Assembly (NCBI RefSeq): GCF_030052815.1
Contig: NC_079510.1
Location: forward strand, 9,929,375 to 9,993,374
DNA: 64,000 nucleotides
Source of the DNA: Hevea brasiliensis
Lineage: Eukaryota > Streptophyta > Magnoliopsida > Malpighiales > Euphorbiaceae
Direction of reading: 5' to 3'
In this document: positions 1 to 10,657 of the stretch, in pieces
Numbering within the stretch: position 1 is the first letter of the stretch
How the letters are laid out: every line of letters begins with the position of its first letter
Notes under the pieces: model-generated
The model's database searches: none
What the model was told of the DNA's origin: nothing
Seen by the model: the letters and a program-made list of their open reading frames with translations, nothing else
Program-made: the position numbers and the translations under genes

Positions 1-223
1 AGTCCAAATTACAGCCGACATTTTGTCGGATTATCGTTAAATTTTTTTTTGAATTTTCCAAATTAGTTAGATTTTGATAAAAGTAAAAATAGCCTAAACC
101 TTAAATAAAGTTTTTGAATAAATAAATCAAGAATTGTAATGAAATCAGATAAGATCAGGTGCTCCGGCACGCTGTGTAGCACGCCTCACTCGGCTACACT
201 GTAGACGGGTGAGGGGTGTTACA
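1..223 (+). mobile_element. 3' end of a Ty3/gypsy LTR (truncated by window edge)
   Basis: The block ends in GAGGGGTGTTACA and carries the same tail layout as the LTRs ending at 6077, 13767 and 20911: a small GCCGAC…GTCGG hairpin at 14-29, then a GTGTAGCACGC…CGGCTACACTGTAGACGGG segment. No primer-binding site follows position 223, so it is either a 3' or solo LTR, or it was cut when joined to the copia leader that starts at 224. The 5' part lies outside the window. Confidence 0.75.
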
Positions 224-1338
224 GATATGCATGATGGATGATCATGAACTCTAAAAGACCAATGTGATTGGATTAATTTCTTTTATGTTTCGTTGGGTTG
301 TAAATTAATTAGTTTATTTTAATTTATTTTGGGCTTGTATTATAAAGGTTATAATTTTTTTTTGTTCTAATTTCATTTATTCAGTTCTTGTAAATTCGCT
401 TTGCTATGCCAAGGATTACTATGTAATTGGATTGCAAGAAGTTCAAGGAGGTCAAGAGCATTGGTGGGACCAGTGGGAGGAATTCAAGATCAAGTGTTGA
501 TTATGTACTTCTTCAACAACTCTTGTGAAATGAATAAATGAAATGCACTTAGGAATGCCCTGATTCAATTCTTAGTGGCTCAGAATTGAATCCTTTAGAA
601 AATTCCATGATCATACCATATTTATTTATTATCCATGAATGCATGAGATGTATGGGAATGTATGCAAGTATATGATATATGCATGCTAATTGGATAATGT
701 GCAAAGTGAGACCTTAATAGTAATTAGGACGACCACAAAATCTTCCAAATAAATGATTAAGTTGGAAATGATATAATTAAAGTAATTATAACATGGGCCT
801 TCCATTGAGACAATTATTTTAAGAAATTTTGAATACTTGCATAAGATGCAATTAATTTAAGAGATTTTCTTAAGAATAATTGTTAAGCATGAGATGTTGT
901 AAATATGTAAATGGTTTAGTGGCCAATATTGGATGTACCTGAGGACATTAAAATTATTTGAATAATTACTGGCTCAATGGGATCAACTTAACTAATGCAA
1001 GATAAGTCAATAATGGATGTACCTGAGATTTTGAGCATTAGGGGCTAGGTAAAGGATTGAACCTCAGATGAGATGTGATGGACAAGGAGTTGCTCACTTA
1101 TAGTTTATTGTAATTCCAATAATGGATGTACCTGAGGATGATCAATAGAATTATAAAAATTCAATCACCCACTAGAAATCCATCCAACTAGAATTTGTAT
1201 TTTCTACTTTGAAAGTATAGGATTCGCTAAGTTAGTGGGAGGACCAATTTGATTAAAAGACCATAATCATTTTAGTTAATTACATGATACATTTACTAAT
1301 TAATATGATTATTTTCTGCAGTTAATTTTCTAATAATA
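224..1338 (+). mobile_element. Copia untranslated leader, plus strand, 5'-truncated
   Basis: Non-coding leader upstream of the copia gag at 1339. Bases 224-715 are the reverse complement of 2172-2663, which lies in the leader of a minus-strand copy of the same family, so both are leader DNA. The 14 bp word TGGATGTACCTGAG occurs three times, at 930, 1014 and 1123. The start of the leader, its primer site and its 5' LTR are missing; a gypsy LTR end abuts at 223. Confidence 0.65.
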
Positions 1339-2171
1339 ATGAGCACCGAACAACGACCACCATCCAATATCCTTGCAAGCATACTTGATCGCAATAGGTT
1401 AATAGGACATAATTTATCTGATTGGCTAAGAAATTTGAAACTTGTCCTAAACCTTGAACATATTGGATATGTTCTAGACTTATAGGGTCCTGGTCCCTTA
1501 CCTCCAGAGGCCACACAAGAGGAACATAAAACTTTAGATAAGTGGAAGGAGCATGATATGAGAGCCAAGTGTTACATGCTTGCTTCTTTGAGTAATGAGT
1601 TACAGAAGAAGCATGAGAACATGCAAAGTGCGAGTGAGATCCTCCTTCACCTACAAGAGTTGTATGGTGAGCATAGCAGGAATGCTAGGTATAAGACATC
1701 TAGGCAGCTGTTCCGCATGAGGATGTCTGAGGGATAAAATGTTGGGGATCATGTCCACAATATGATTCGGCTAATTGAGCAGCTGGAACATCTTGACTTT
1801 AACATGGATTTCCAATTGCAGACGGATTTGATCCTTCAGTCCCTTCCTCAGTCTTTTGGAAATTTTGTAACAAATTTCCATATGACTAAACAGGAATGCA
1901 CCTTGGCTAGTTTACTCAACATGCTGGTTATTACCCAAAAGAATATGTTGGTAATAAAGGAAAACAGGTAGCTTTTATTGCATCTTCTTCTGCTGGAAAG
2001 TCTAATAAGAAGAAGGGCAATAAGAAAAAGAAACCTCAGATTCCTTGTCCTTCCAAGAAAATAGCTAAACAGAAAGGGAAGACTAAAGCTGATGGAGGCA
2101 AAGGAAAGTGTTTCCACTGCCAAAAGGATGGGCACTGGAAAAGGAACTGCCTAGAGTATATTGCTTCTCTG
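1339..2171 (+). pseudogene. Ty1/copia gag, degraded (UBN2-type gag plus zinc knuckle)
   Basis: Gag forms the particle that packages retrotransposon RNA. Reading starts at the ATG at 1339 (MSTEQRPPSNILASILD), followed by the copia gag pattern of a DW.RNL motif, a WKEHD motif and a LIEQLEHLDFNM/LQSLPQSF block. One frame runs from 1339 to 1971 but is broken by TAG at 1483 and TAA at 1735, and it ends at TAG 1969. A frameshift follows, and the CCHC zinc knuckle (C-x2-C-x4-H-x4-C) is read at 2110-2151 in another frame. The sequence stops abruptly about 20 bases after the knuckle, where it joins an inverted leader at 2172. No protease or pol remains. It cannot make a normal protein. Confidence 0.85.
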
Positions 2172-3040
2172 AAGGACTCACTTTGCACATTATCTAATTG
2201 GCATGCATATATCATGTACTTGCATGCATTCACATACATCTCATGCATACTTGGATAAACAAATAATATGGTATGATCATGGACTTTCCAAGGGATTCAA
2301 TTCTGAGCCACCAAGAATTGAATCAAAGCATTCCTAGGTGTATTTCATTCATTCATTTTACAAGAGTTGCTGAATGAGTACATAATCAACACTTGATCTT
2401 GATTTCCTCCCACTAGTCCTACCAATGCTCTTGACCTCCTTGATCTTCTTGCAATCCAGTACATTGTAATCCTTGGCATCCCAAGAATCTGGACTTTAAA
2501 GTCCTCAAATAAATGAAATTACAACCCAAATTATTACAACATTTATAAAACATGCCACTAAAATAAAATTAATTATTTTACAACCTAAAGAAAAATAAAA
2601 GAAATAAATCCAATCACATTGGTCTTTTATTGTCCATGATCATCCATTATGCATATTAAAATTTAATAATTAAATAAAATATACATACTAAAAAATTAAA
2701 TTGAATATCACATATTCAACCAAAAAATTCATATTTGAATCTCATTCAAATAAATTTAAATTTAGAAACCCTTTCCAAATTTAATACCTTGAAAACATTT
2801 TTCAAAAATTAATTGTGTGATTAAAATTTCTAATTAAATAATTTAATTAGGTATGGGCCTTGAGATATACAACAATCGCATAAAGGGCCCATAAACCATG
2901 CGCACACATCAAACACACCCTTAGGGTGTGAATCTCAACCATGCCGCCAACTTTGATACCCTAAACAGCTTTGAATCAATCCAAATTTGATCCAATCACA
3001 CAATTAAACCTCTTATCCAATCCTAATGACAAATAGAGTG
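2172..3040 (-). mobile_element. Copia untranslated leader, minus strand
   Basis: Read on the minus strand this follows the primer-binding site at 3053-3041 and matches the plus-strand leader at 224-715. It is cut at 2172, inside the leader, before any gag. The portion 2664-3040 has no partner in this window because the plus-strand copy lacks that part. Confidence 0.65.
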
Positions 3041-3053
3041 GCTCTGATACCAA
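3041..3053 (-). other. Primer-binding site (initiator Met tRNA type)
   Basis: Plus-strand GCTCTGATACCAA is the complement of TTGGTATCAGAGC, the standard plant primer site for reverse transcription. It sits one base from the LTR edge (TGAAGGAGC at 3055), which fixes the orientation of this copia copy as minus and makes the flanking LTR its 5' LTR. Confidence 0.85.
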
Positions 3054-3054
3054 T

Positions 3055-4652
3055 TGAAGGAGCAGAAGTATGGTAATTGGTGTATTGAAGCATTGAATTT
3101 CAAAATTTTTCTTCTAAGGTTTCATGCATCATGCCACATCTCTTATGTGCCTAATTAATTTCAATGCTCAATTGCATATTAATACACTTTTAATATGCAT
3201 TAGGATCTTCATTTGCCATTTAAGATTGTGAATTAACAAATTAATTCAATTAAACCCTAATTTGAAAGAGGAATTTTGGCACTAACCTCTTTGATCACTA
3301 TGGATGCAATTGACACCATTAGAAAGCTCCTAGAACCCCAAGTGTTGTCCCTCTAGCTTGTCCACACTAAGATCACCAATGGCAGCCCCTAATTTTGCTT
3401 CTTAAGCCTTTGCTAACCAATTATAATTCAGGGTTTTGCTTTTAGAGAGGTTATATGTGTGTATAGGACACTAAAAATAATTCCTAGCAATTTTAATTCA
3501 AAAGGAATGAATAATTCTCTTTCAATTGATGAAGAAAACAAGAAGAGGGAGAGGGAATAGTGGCTGCCGCCACCCTTTGAAAAGAGAGAGTTATATTTTT
3601 AATTCTTTTTTCTTTCCCTTTTATAATTAGGTCAAATAATCACTTAAACCCTTTGCCACATGTCACCACCACATTGCATCTTATTTTTAATTGACTTAAT
3701 CTTATTAAGCCAAGTTTCAAAGCTAGACTTAATCTTGACTTTGATCATCTTGCATGATAGGAAGACAAATGGCAAGTTTTTATGATGTCATGTGTCACCA
3801 TCTCATGGTGCCACATGTCACCCAGTGAAATGACCAAATTACCCTTATGTTGTAATTTTGAGTTCTCAACCCAAAATCATTATTTCTCCTCTTCTAATCA
3901 ATTTATATCAAATATAAATTAATTAATTAATCTCTATTAATTAATTTCTCACAATTAAATTCATATTTAAACACTTTAAATATAAATTTAACTTATATTA
4001 TACATCCAATAACCTAGATTTGGTTTCAAGCCATGCTAGGGACTTTACAATCTCATTGCAAACCAAACCTATTTAATTAATCAATTAAACTCTTTAATTA
4101 ATCAATTAAATCACATTTTACTTGGTGATTAACTTGTGTATATGTGTGACTCACTAGGCTTATCACTAATTGGCAATGAGATATGATATTAACTCTTAAT
4201 ATCATCAGAACTCTTTCTTATCATAAATAATTTCTCTAAATTATTTTAGGCATCTCATAGACCATCGTTGACACCTAGCATAGCGTGCCATGGCCACCCA
4301 ATTAATAATAAGGAATACCTTAAATGAACCTTTAATCATATGTTACCATGCACTAGAATCTCTCCGTTACAAAATCCCAATTCGAGCTGGAGTCATGGTT
4401 AATGTCAAACCCCTTTTGCTATGATCATTATGTTCTCTTTTAATTCTAGTTCTTGATTAATTATATTTTCTTGTTAGAACCTCTTTTCTGACTAAATCTA
4501 TCTGTCCTAGCCAATAACTTGAAACATCAAGAATAATTAAATGAACATAGGATTTTATCCCTATTTACTTAGGGTAACAGATTCCATCTTAATCAACACC
4601 TATCTCCATATATAACTAGTAGGAGCCAATATATGCCCATATACCCATACAA
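3055..4652 (-). mobile_element. Copia long LTR, minus strand, lacking ~0.5 kb of its U3 start
   Basis: It matches the complete LTR copy at 54021-56135 from its first base (TGAAGGAGC…) to about 4652, where similarity stops at a block equal to about 55620. The remaining ~515 bp of the LTR are missing and a gypsy LTR interior starts immediately. The primer site next to 3055 shows this was a 5' LTR. It gives the reference for calling the other copies at 9956, 40525 and 54021. Confidence 0.8.
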
Positions 4653-4655
4653 ATA

Positions 4656-6077
4656 TGTGCCCATGTATTGCCTAGACACGTGTGTCAGATTGGATAGATT
4701 GGCATGCCAATAGGGTATTATTTTAGCAGTACTGCGTAAGGCTTTATGCCTGTATTTCTGGCTTTATGCCCGCATTTATGACTTATATGCCCGATTATCT
4801 GATTATCTGTTACCATGGCTTTTTAGCCGTACTAATTGCATATGTGGTTGACGTTCTGTGTTTCACGTCCCGTGGTATGACGGCCCAAGACACCACGGTG
4901 TCTAATGCCCAGTGACCCGCTTATCCAGTTTAGTCAGTTTATCATAGGTTACTTGGGCAGTGAAATAAATTAAGAATATTAGAAATTAAATAAATGAGTT
5001 AGAAAGACTTGAAAAGAATTAGTTAGAATTAAGAATATTAGTTATTATGAAATGATCTAAACCACATAAAAATTGTTAAGTGATGAAAGATAAAAAAAAA
5101 TAGGTATAACTTAAATAAATATTATAAATGTACCTTCTATAACCATATGAATATAAACTTAGTATTTTTATTAATTTTGTATATTAAGCACTTACAAAGA
5201 TGAACAAATTAGAACAAAAGATAGTTAATACTAAAAATATCATATTAAATTAAATTCCTGAGTATCCAAATAATGCTTCATTTCTTTGTTTATTTATATA
5301 TATTATTTTCTTGTTATATTATCGCACCACTAAGTAGTAATGCTTAGCGCGATGGATTTGTTTTCTCGCACAGGTACGGAAGATAAAACCCAGTGGACAT
5401 TTGACTGGGATTTTTGGAGTCCAGATCTGCAGAAGTGTTAGAAGTGTTCAAGGTTGTTACCTCCTCAGCAATGCATGTGGATAGGGCTCACATTAGTCAT
5501 ATTATGTATTTTATGCATTATAATTATTTCTTATATTGTAATGTAAATTAGGAAATTGTAATTAATTTGTATATCATGTAAATTATGAATTTATATAATT
5601 GGTTTACAAATTACGTAAACTAATGAAATTGAGAATTGTGATCTATGTAATAAGCAAGAATGAATTTGTATAAATGAATATGACATTGAAATACATTGAA
5701 ATATGAAATGATGAGATGGATAAAATGAAGGTATGAATGAAATATATGAATTTGAACTTGAAATATTGAGACGAGTTAATTCTTACTGGAGATGTGGATA
5801 TTTAAAATATATTAGGAGTATTTTTCTTTTCAGGTTTAGAAGAACTATTTTTTCAAATTATTGCCGATAACTCTGTCGGATTTTCTATAAAATTTGTGAA
5901 AACTCTGAATTAATAAAAATTTCATTAAATCACGTATATGATATAAATTTCACATAAATGTCATTTTAATTAATAAAATAAGTAACGAAAAATTTTGATA
6001 AGCTAAGATAAGGTGCTCTGATACACTGTGTGACATGCCTTGCTCGGCTACACTGTAGACGGATGAGGGGTGTTACA
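4656..6077 (+). mobile_element. 3' half of a Ty3/gypsy LTR, plus strand
   Basis: The segment is alignable with the second part of the LTR at 10658-13767: the TTGGCATGCCAATAGGG motif, GACGGCCC, the CAGTTTATCATAGGTTACTTGGGCA block, the GCACCACTAAG…CTTAGCGCG hairpin at 5330-5347, the GCCGATAACTCTGTCGG hairpin near 5863, and the end GAGGGGTGTTACA at 6077. The first ~2 kb of the LTR is missing. It belongs to a different subfamily from the 10658 element. Confidence 0.75.
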
Positions 6078-6252
6078 CTAGCACCCTCATTGCTAATGAT
6101 AAGGGTGGCGTGAAGAAAACTAACAAAGGGGAGAGCTCAACTAAAAGCAAGGGTAAGGTGAAGGAGACAGAATTAGCCCCTCCTATGAGAAGTAGAGACA
6201 TCAAGTGCTTCAATTAGCCATGGGCATATGTCCCAACAAGAGGGTGATGGTG
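6078..6252 (+). pseudogene. Ty3/gypsy gag C-terminal fragment with eroded zinc knuckle
   Basis: Conceptual reading gives a lysine- and serine-rich tract (KKTNKGESSTKSKGK) followed by a retroviral-type knuckle start (RSRDIKCFN) and a GHMSQQ-like continuation. The second cysteine codon is now a stop and a frame change follows. This is the typical end of a gypsy gag. No primer site lies between the LTR end at 6077 and this piece, so the two were probably not one continuous element. Confidence 0.5.
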
Positions 6253-6254
6253 TT

Positions 6255-6650
6255 GAGGAAGATTGCAATATCTTACAAATAAGGAAGGAAATAAAACTAA
6301 AAAGTTGACCAAATCTCCCTAAATTTGTGTATCAACTTGTAAGCAGATTTCTGAAGTGTTTTTTTAAAGATTTAATATTATTTTTTGTTTAAAAGACTAT
6401 TCAAAGTTCTTAGGTAGTAACCTTCGTATCTTTCCTTTAAAGTGCTTATAATCAACCTATATAAAGAAAAGATAGCCAGGTTGCTAAATAGGAACTTTGG
6501 ATAATCTTTTAAACAAGAAATAATATTAAATCTAAAAAAAAAACACTTCAGAAATCTGCCCATAGGTTGATGCACAAATTTGAGGAGATTTGTTCAACTT
6601 TTCAGACATATTTCCTTCTTTATTTGCAAGATATTATAATCTTCTGCTGA
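6255..6650. repeat. Fold-back: ~165 bp inverted repeat around a ~60 bp spacer
   Basis: The left arm (about 6255-6420) and right arm (about 6480-6650) are near reverse complements, sharing for example CAGATTTCTGAAGTG and AAATCTCC…AAATTTGTG. The spacer holds a TATA-like TTTATATAGG on the minus strand. The right arm continues into an LTR that begins at 6900, so the left arm is an inverted duplicate of part of that LTR. Confidence 0.7.
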
Positions 6651-6900
6651 TTTCTTTGACTTAGTCAATTCCAAACAGCAAATAGGGCCTCTTACACCTT
6701 CGCACTTAGCCCATTATCTTTATTTTAACTTAAGCTCACACATTTTAACATGCACCCAACTCACACTCCCTATGGACTTGCCAAGTATAGCCCAACTTCT
6801 TTAATTCTGAATATAAGCAAACAAAGTGATAAGCTTGCTCTTGGACCTGGTCAACGGGCCCTTGTATGTCATGTCACTATGTTCTTGATAATATGGCACA
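6420..6900 (-). mobile_element. 3' LTR (partial) of the minus-strand gypsy element
   Basis: On the minus strand a polypurine tract (AAGGGGGAGATAA) is directly followed by TGTGCCATATTATC, the classic junction from internal region to 3' LTR. A TATA box (CTTTATATAGG on the minus strand, near 6460) fits an LTR promoter. The far end of the LTR is lost in the fold-back. The LTR is not similar to the 3 kb LTRs elsewhere. Confidence 0.6.
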
Positions 6901-6913
6901 TTATCTCCCCCTT
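6901..6913 (-). other. Polypurine tract of the minus-strand gypsy element
   Basis: Plus-strand TTATCTCCCCCTT is a purine run on the minus strand, directly between the pol stop and the TG that starts the 3' LTR at 6900. It is the expected primer for plus-strand DNA synthesis. Confidence 0.7.
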
Positions 6914-6914
6914 A

Positions 6915-9045
6915 TTAATTAGGATTTGCCCTTAAATCTAATTCTTCTTCATCTTCAAAATCATCTTCCAAGTAAGGAGAAAGATCCCTCACATCGAAAG
7001 TAGCAGAAATATTGTACTCACTAGGTAAATCCACCTTATAGGCATTGTAATTGATCCCTGCTACAACACAAAATGGACCATCAACTCTTGGCATCAACTT
7101 GGACTTCCTCTTATTTGAAAATCTCTCTTTCCTTAAGTGAAGCCACACTAGATCACCAAGTTCAAACTGCACTTGCTTCCTCTTTTTGTTAGTAGTTTTG
7201 TTGTATTATTCATTTTGGGCCTCAATGAGCTTTCTAACTTGATCATGTATAGACTTCACCATCTTTGCCTTCTTCTCCCCATCAACATTGGCTCTTTCTT
7301 GAACAGGAATTGGCATCAAATCCATTAGTGTGATTAGATTGAAGCCGTAGACTACTTCAAAAGGAGAGTGCTTAATTGAACTGTGCATACTTCAGTTGTA
7401 GGTGAATTTAACATAGGCCAAGCATTCATCATAACTCTTAAAATTCTTCTTGATGACAGTTCTTAGAAAGGTAGAAAGTGTTATGTTCACCACCTCCATT
7501 TGCCTATCAGTTTAAGGATGACAGGCTGTGCTAAAAAGGAGGCGAGTTCTAAGCTTCTTTCACAAAGTCTTTCAAAAACAGCTTAGGAACTTAGCATCAT
7601 GATTTGAAACAATGCTCCTTGGAATGCCATTCAACCTAACAATTTCTTTAAAGAAAAGGTTAGTAATAAGAGAAGCATTATTAGTTTTATGGTAAGGAAC
7701 AAAATGAACCACTTTAGAAAACCGATCAACAACAACTAATATGGAATCTTTCCCACTTTGTGTTCTAGGCAAGCCAAGCACAAAATCCATGCTCACTTAT
7801 TCCTATGGATGATTAGAAACTAGAAGAGGCATGTACAACCCTTGCACCATCTCTTTGCTTTTAACCTTCTTGCGTGCCACACATTTCTCCACTATCTTGT
7901 GCACATCTTTCATCATACTTGATCAATAGAAATGCTCTTTTAAGGCTTCCAAAGTCTTCTTTTCACTAAAATGGCTAGCAAGATCACCTCTATGTGCCTC
8001 CCTTACCAACAATTCTCTAATAGAACAGTTGGAAATACACAACTTTCCCATTTTGAAAAGGTAGCCATCATATTGGTAGAATCCCTGAAACGCTTTCTCT
8101 TTGCAAGAATCATAGATGGAATAAAAGTCTCCATCTAACTTATATTACTCAATCATCAATTCAAATCCCAACAACTTAGTATTTAGTTAAGAGATTAAGG
8201 CATACCTTTTAGATAATGTATCGGCCATAATGTTGGAGTGCCCCTTATTATACTTAATCACATAAGGGAATGATTCGAAAAACTCCACTCATTTGGCATG
8301 CCACTTGTTTAGCTTACTTTGTCCTTTTAGTTGCTTCAAGGACTCATGGTCTACGTTGATAACAAACTCCCTTGGCAAGACATAGTGTTCCCAAGTCTCC
8401 AAGGCATAAATAAGAGCATAAAACTCTTTGTCATAGGTTGAATAGTTCAAATTAGCTCTATTCAACTTTTCACTAAAATAGGTAATGGGACATCTTTCTT
8501 GCATTAGAACAGCCTTGATTCCTACATCAAAAGCATTGCATTTTACCTCAAAAGCCTTTGAAAAATCTGGCAATGCAAGTATTGTAGTAAAGGTCAGTTT
8601 TGCTTTAATAAGTTCAAAGCTTTTTCAAGCAGCTTCACTACAATTAATTTTCCCTTTCTTCTTTAAGCAATTGGTTATGGGGGCCATGATGATGCTAAAA
8701 TTCTTTACAAAACTCCTGTAGAAAGAGGCTAGGCCATGAAAGGTTCTCACCTCTGAGATGGTAGTTGGAACTGGCCACTCTTGTATTGCTTGCACCTTCT
8801 CTTTGTCCACCTCCATGCCATGTTTAGATACCACAAAACCAAGGAATATGATTTGATCATAGCAAAAAGTGCACTTTTTAATGTTGCCGTACAACTTTTC
8901 TTAGCGTAAAACTTCAAAAATAGCCCTCAAATGATTGAGATGATCCTCAAAACTCCTGCTATAAATCAAAATATCATCAACATAAAGAACCATAAACTTG
9001 CCAATGAAGTTGCGAAGTACATGGGTCATTAGGTGTATAAAGTGC
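6915..9045 (-). pseudogene. Ty3/gypsy pol: RT C-terminal half, RNase H, integrase (many stops)
   Basis: Read from 9045 down, pol begins inside the RT palm with the active-site motif YVDDILIYS near 8970, then the RT thumb/connection ([18 protein letters not shown], 8894-8625). RNase H follows (8573-8289, with the [16 protein letters not shown] motif), then the integrase zinc-binding region (HRGDLASHF…CVARKK) and catalytic core ([18 protein letters not shown], 7796-7572; [11 protein letters not shown]). The integrase C-terminus ends in VDLPSEYNISATFDVRDLSPYLED at 7172-6915. No chromodomain is seen. At least eight in-frame stops or frame changes make it non-functional. The front of RT, protease and gag are missing; at 9045 it joins an unrelated leader. 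Confidence 0.85.
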
Positions 9046-9250
9046 TAGGAGCATTAGTGATGAAAGGTTTTTAACACCACACAAGAATGATGTTTTAGCC
9101 AAAGCTTGAACACTGAGAACTCACAACAAGCTAGTCAGGTTTGGTTCCAAAAGAAAACCAGAGCTCTTTTAAGTTCCAGCTTCAACAAAACACAAAGAAA
9201 GGAAGAAGAACACTTGTAGATGAACACTTACTTGGTTGAGGAAGCCAAAA
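9046..9250 (-). mobile_element. Retrotransposon leader between primer site and truncated pol
   Basis: Untranslated DNA that follows the primer site at 9262-9251 on the minus strand. It shows no gag. It abuts the RT fragment at 9045, so gag, protease and half of RT are deleted here, or two elements were joined. The LTR beyond it does not resemble the LTR at 6900, which favours joining. Confidence 0.5.
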
Positions 9251-9262
9251 GCTCTAATACCA
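9251..9262 (-). other. Primer-binding site, one base off consensus
   Basis: GCTCTAATACCA on the plus strand is the complement of TGGTATTAGAGC, with one change from TGGTATCAGAGC. It lies two bases from the LTR edge at 9265. Confidence 0.7.
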
Positions 9263-9264
9263 GT

Positions 9265-9954
9265 TGATAAAAGCTTAGCTGAATCACTAAGGATGGATAT
9301 GTTAGGTTTAACCAAGCATGAAGGATCTATTCTAGTAACTAAGATTAACTCCAGCAACTCAAACTCACTTGAACATAACCAAACAAACCACAACACTAAT
9401 TTGGAGAAGAGAAACCTTGAATATTAACTAAAAAAAAATATTACAAAGAGTTGGAGCATTTGAAACAAAATGGCAACTTATACCAAGCAATCTTAAGTAT
9501 ATGCTTAAGACAATACAAGCGATAAACTTTTATTGAATCTAAGTTCTGACAAACTCTCTCTAATAGAGTTCTAAAAGCATAAAACTCGATCTGCCCTAGT
9601 AAAATGAAAAAAAAAAAGAGTTTATATGGCTATTTGGCTAAGCATGACAAATACCTAATGGTCCATGCTTAGCTGGTTATTACACAACACCTTTCCTTAA
9701 ATGTTTGAATGACTTAGCTATAAAAAGAAGGCCTCCAAAATCATATTTCTTCCCACAAAGTCTGTTATTTCTTCCCCTAAAGTCTGCCATTGTCTTATAA
9801 CCAGATTTGGATAATGACATCTCCCACTCATCACTTGTACAATGGATAATGACTTGAACCAAAGTGGTAGGTGAGCATGCCAGCACATCATCCACATGTG
9901 CTGCTACCTAATCCATGCTGCCACCTAATCCAAGCTACCACATCCAAGTCAGCA
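9265..9954 (-). mobile_element. 5' LTR, minus strand (outer edge uncertain: 9684 or 9954)
   Basis: It starts next to the primer site at TGATAAAAGC. A TATA-like CATATAAACTC lies on the minus strand near 9630. Two outer edges are possible: GGTTATTACA at 9684 (420 bp LTR) or TCAGCA at 9954 (690 bp LTR), where the next long copia LTR starts one base later at 9956. A minus-strand ORF at 9895-9680 matches nothing I recognise and is probably chance. Confidence 0.55.
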
Positions 9955-9955
9955 A

Positions 9956-10657
9956 TGAAGGAGCGGAAGCATGAAAAACATAAGTTTAGATCATTGAATT
10001 CAAAATTTTTCTTCTAGGGTGTCATGCATCATGCAAGATTCATTGTTTATCTATTTGATTTCAATGTTAAACAGCATACTAAAACTCTTTTAATATGTTT
10101 TTGGATCTACATTTGCCATTTAAGATTTTAGAATTAACAAATTAATTCATTAAAACCCTAGATTAGATCAAGAACAAGTGCACTAACCTTTTGATGCACT
10201 GCAGTGGTGTTTGGCACCTTTAGGATGCGCGCTAGGATACCAGATGTTGTCCCTCTAGCTTTTCCACACCAAGATCACCAATGGCAGCCCCTTAACAGCT
10301 TCTCAAGCTTTTCCAATCAATTAAAAATTCAGGTTTTGCCTTTAGAGAGATTACAGATGTATATAGGACACTAGAAACGATTTCTAGCAATTTTAATTCA
10401 AGAGAATGTTGGCAATTCTCTTTGAATTGATGAGAGATGAAGAAGATGAGAGGGGAGAGGCCAAAGGTGGCGGCACCAAAGAGAGAATGAGTAGATTATT
10501 ATTTTTCATTTCATCCTTTACCATATATAGCTAGGTCATCATTTAAAACCCTTGCCACATGTCACCTTCTGATTGGCTTTTAGTTTAATTGACCCAATCA
10601 CATTGTGCCAAGTGTCAAACTTAGATTTAATCTTGACTTTGATCATCTTACATGATT
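9956..10657 (-). mobile_element. Copia long LTR fragment (first ~700 bp of the minus-strand copy)
   Basis: It matches 54021-54723 from TGAAGGAGCGGAAGCATGAA onward, including CAAGATCACCAATGGCAGCCCC and CTTGACTTTGATCATCTTACATGATT. At 10658 the gypsy 5' LTR begins and the remaining 1.4 kb of the copia LTR never resumes on the other side at 20912. Confidence 0.8.

Larger units (their letters stand above)
224..2663. repeat. ~490 bp inverted repeat (224-715 versus 2172-2663)
   Basis: The arms are clearly related but not identical. Shared words include GACCAATGTGATTGGAT (left) with its complement in the right arm, the stretch around CAAGGAGGTCAAGAGCATTGG, and ATAATGTGCAAAGTGAG. Both arms are leader DNA of one copia family in opposite orientation, so the repeat reflects two truncated copies joined head to head rather than terminal repeats of a DNA transposon. 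Confidence 0.8.

Noticed and set aside
224..2663. Idea that the ~490 bp inverted repeats are ends of a DNA transposon around a copia gag
   Set aside because: The right arm continues into a copia leader, primer site and LTR, so both arms are leader DNA of oppositely oriented copia copies.
9680..9895. 71-codon minus-strand ORF near an LTR
   Set aside because: No recognised motif; better explained as LTR or flank DNA.
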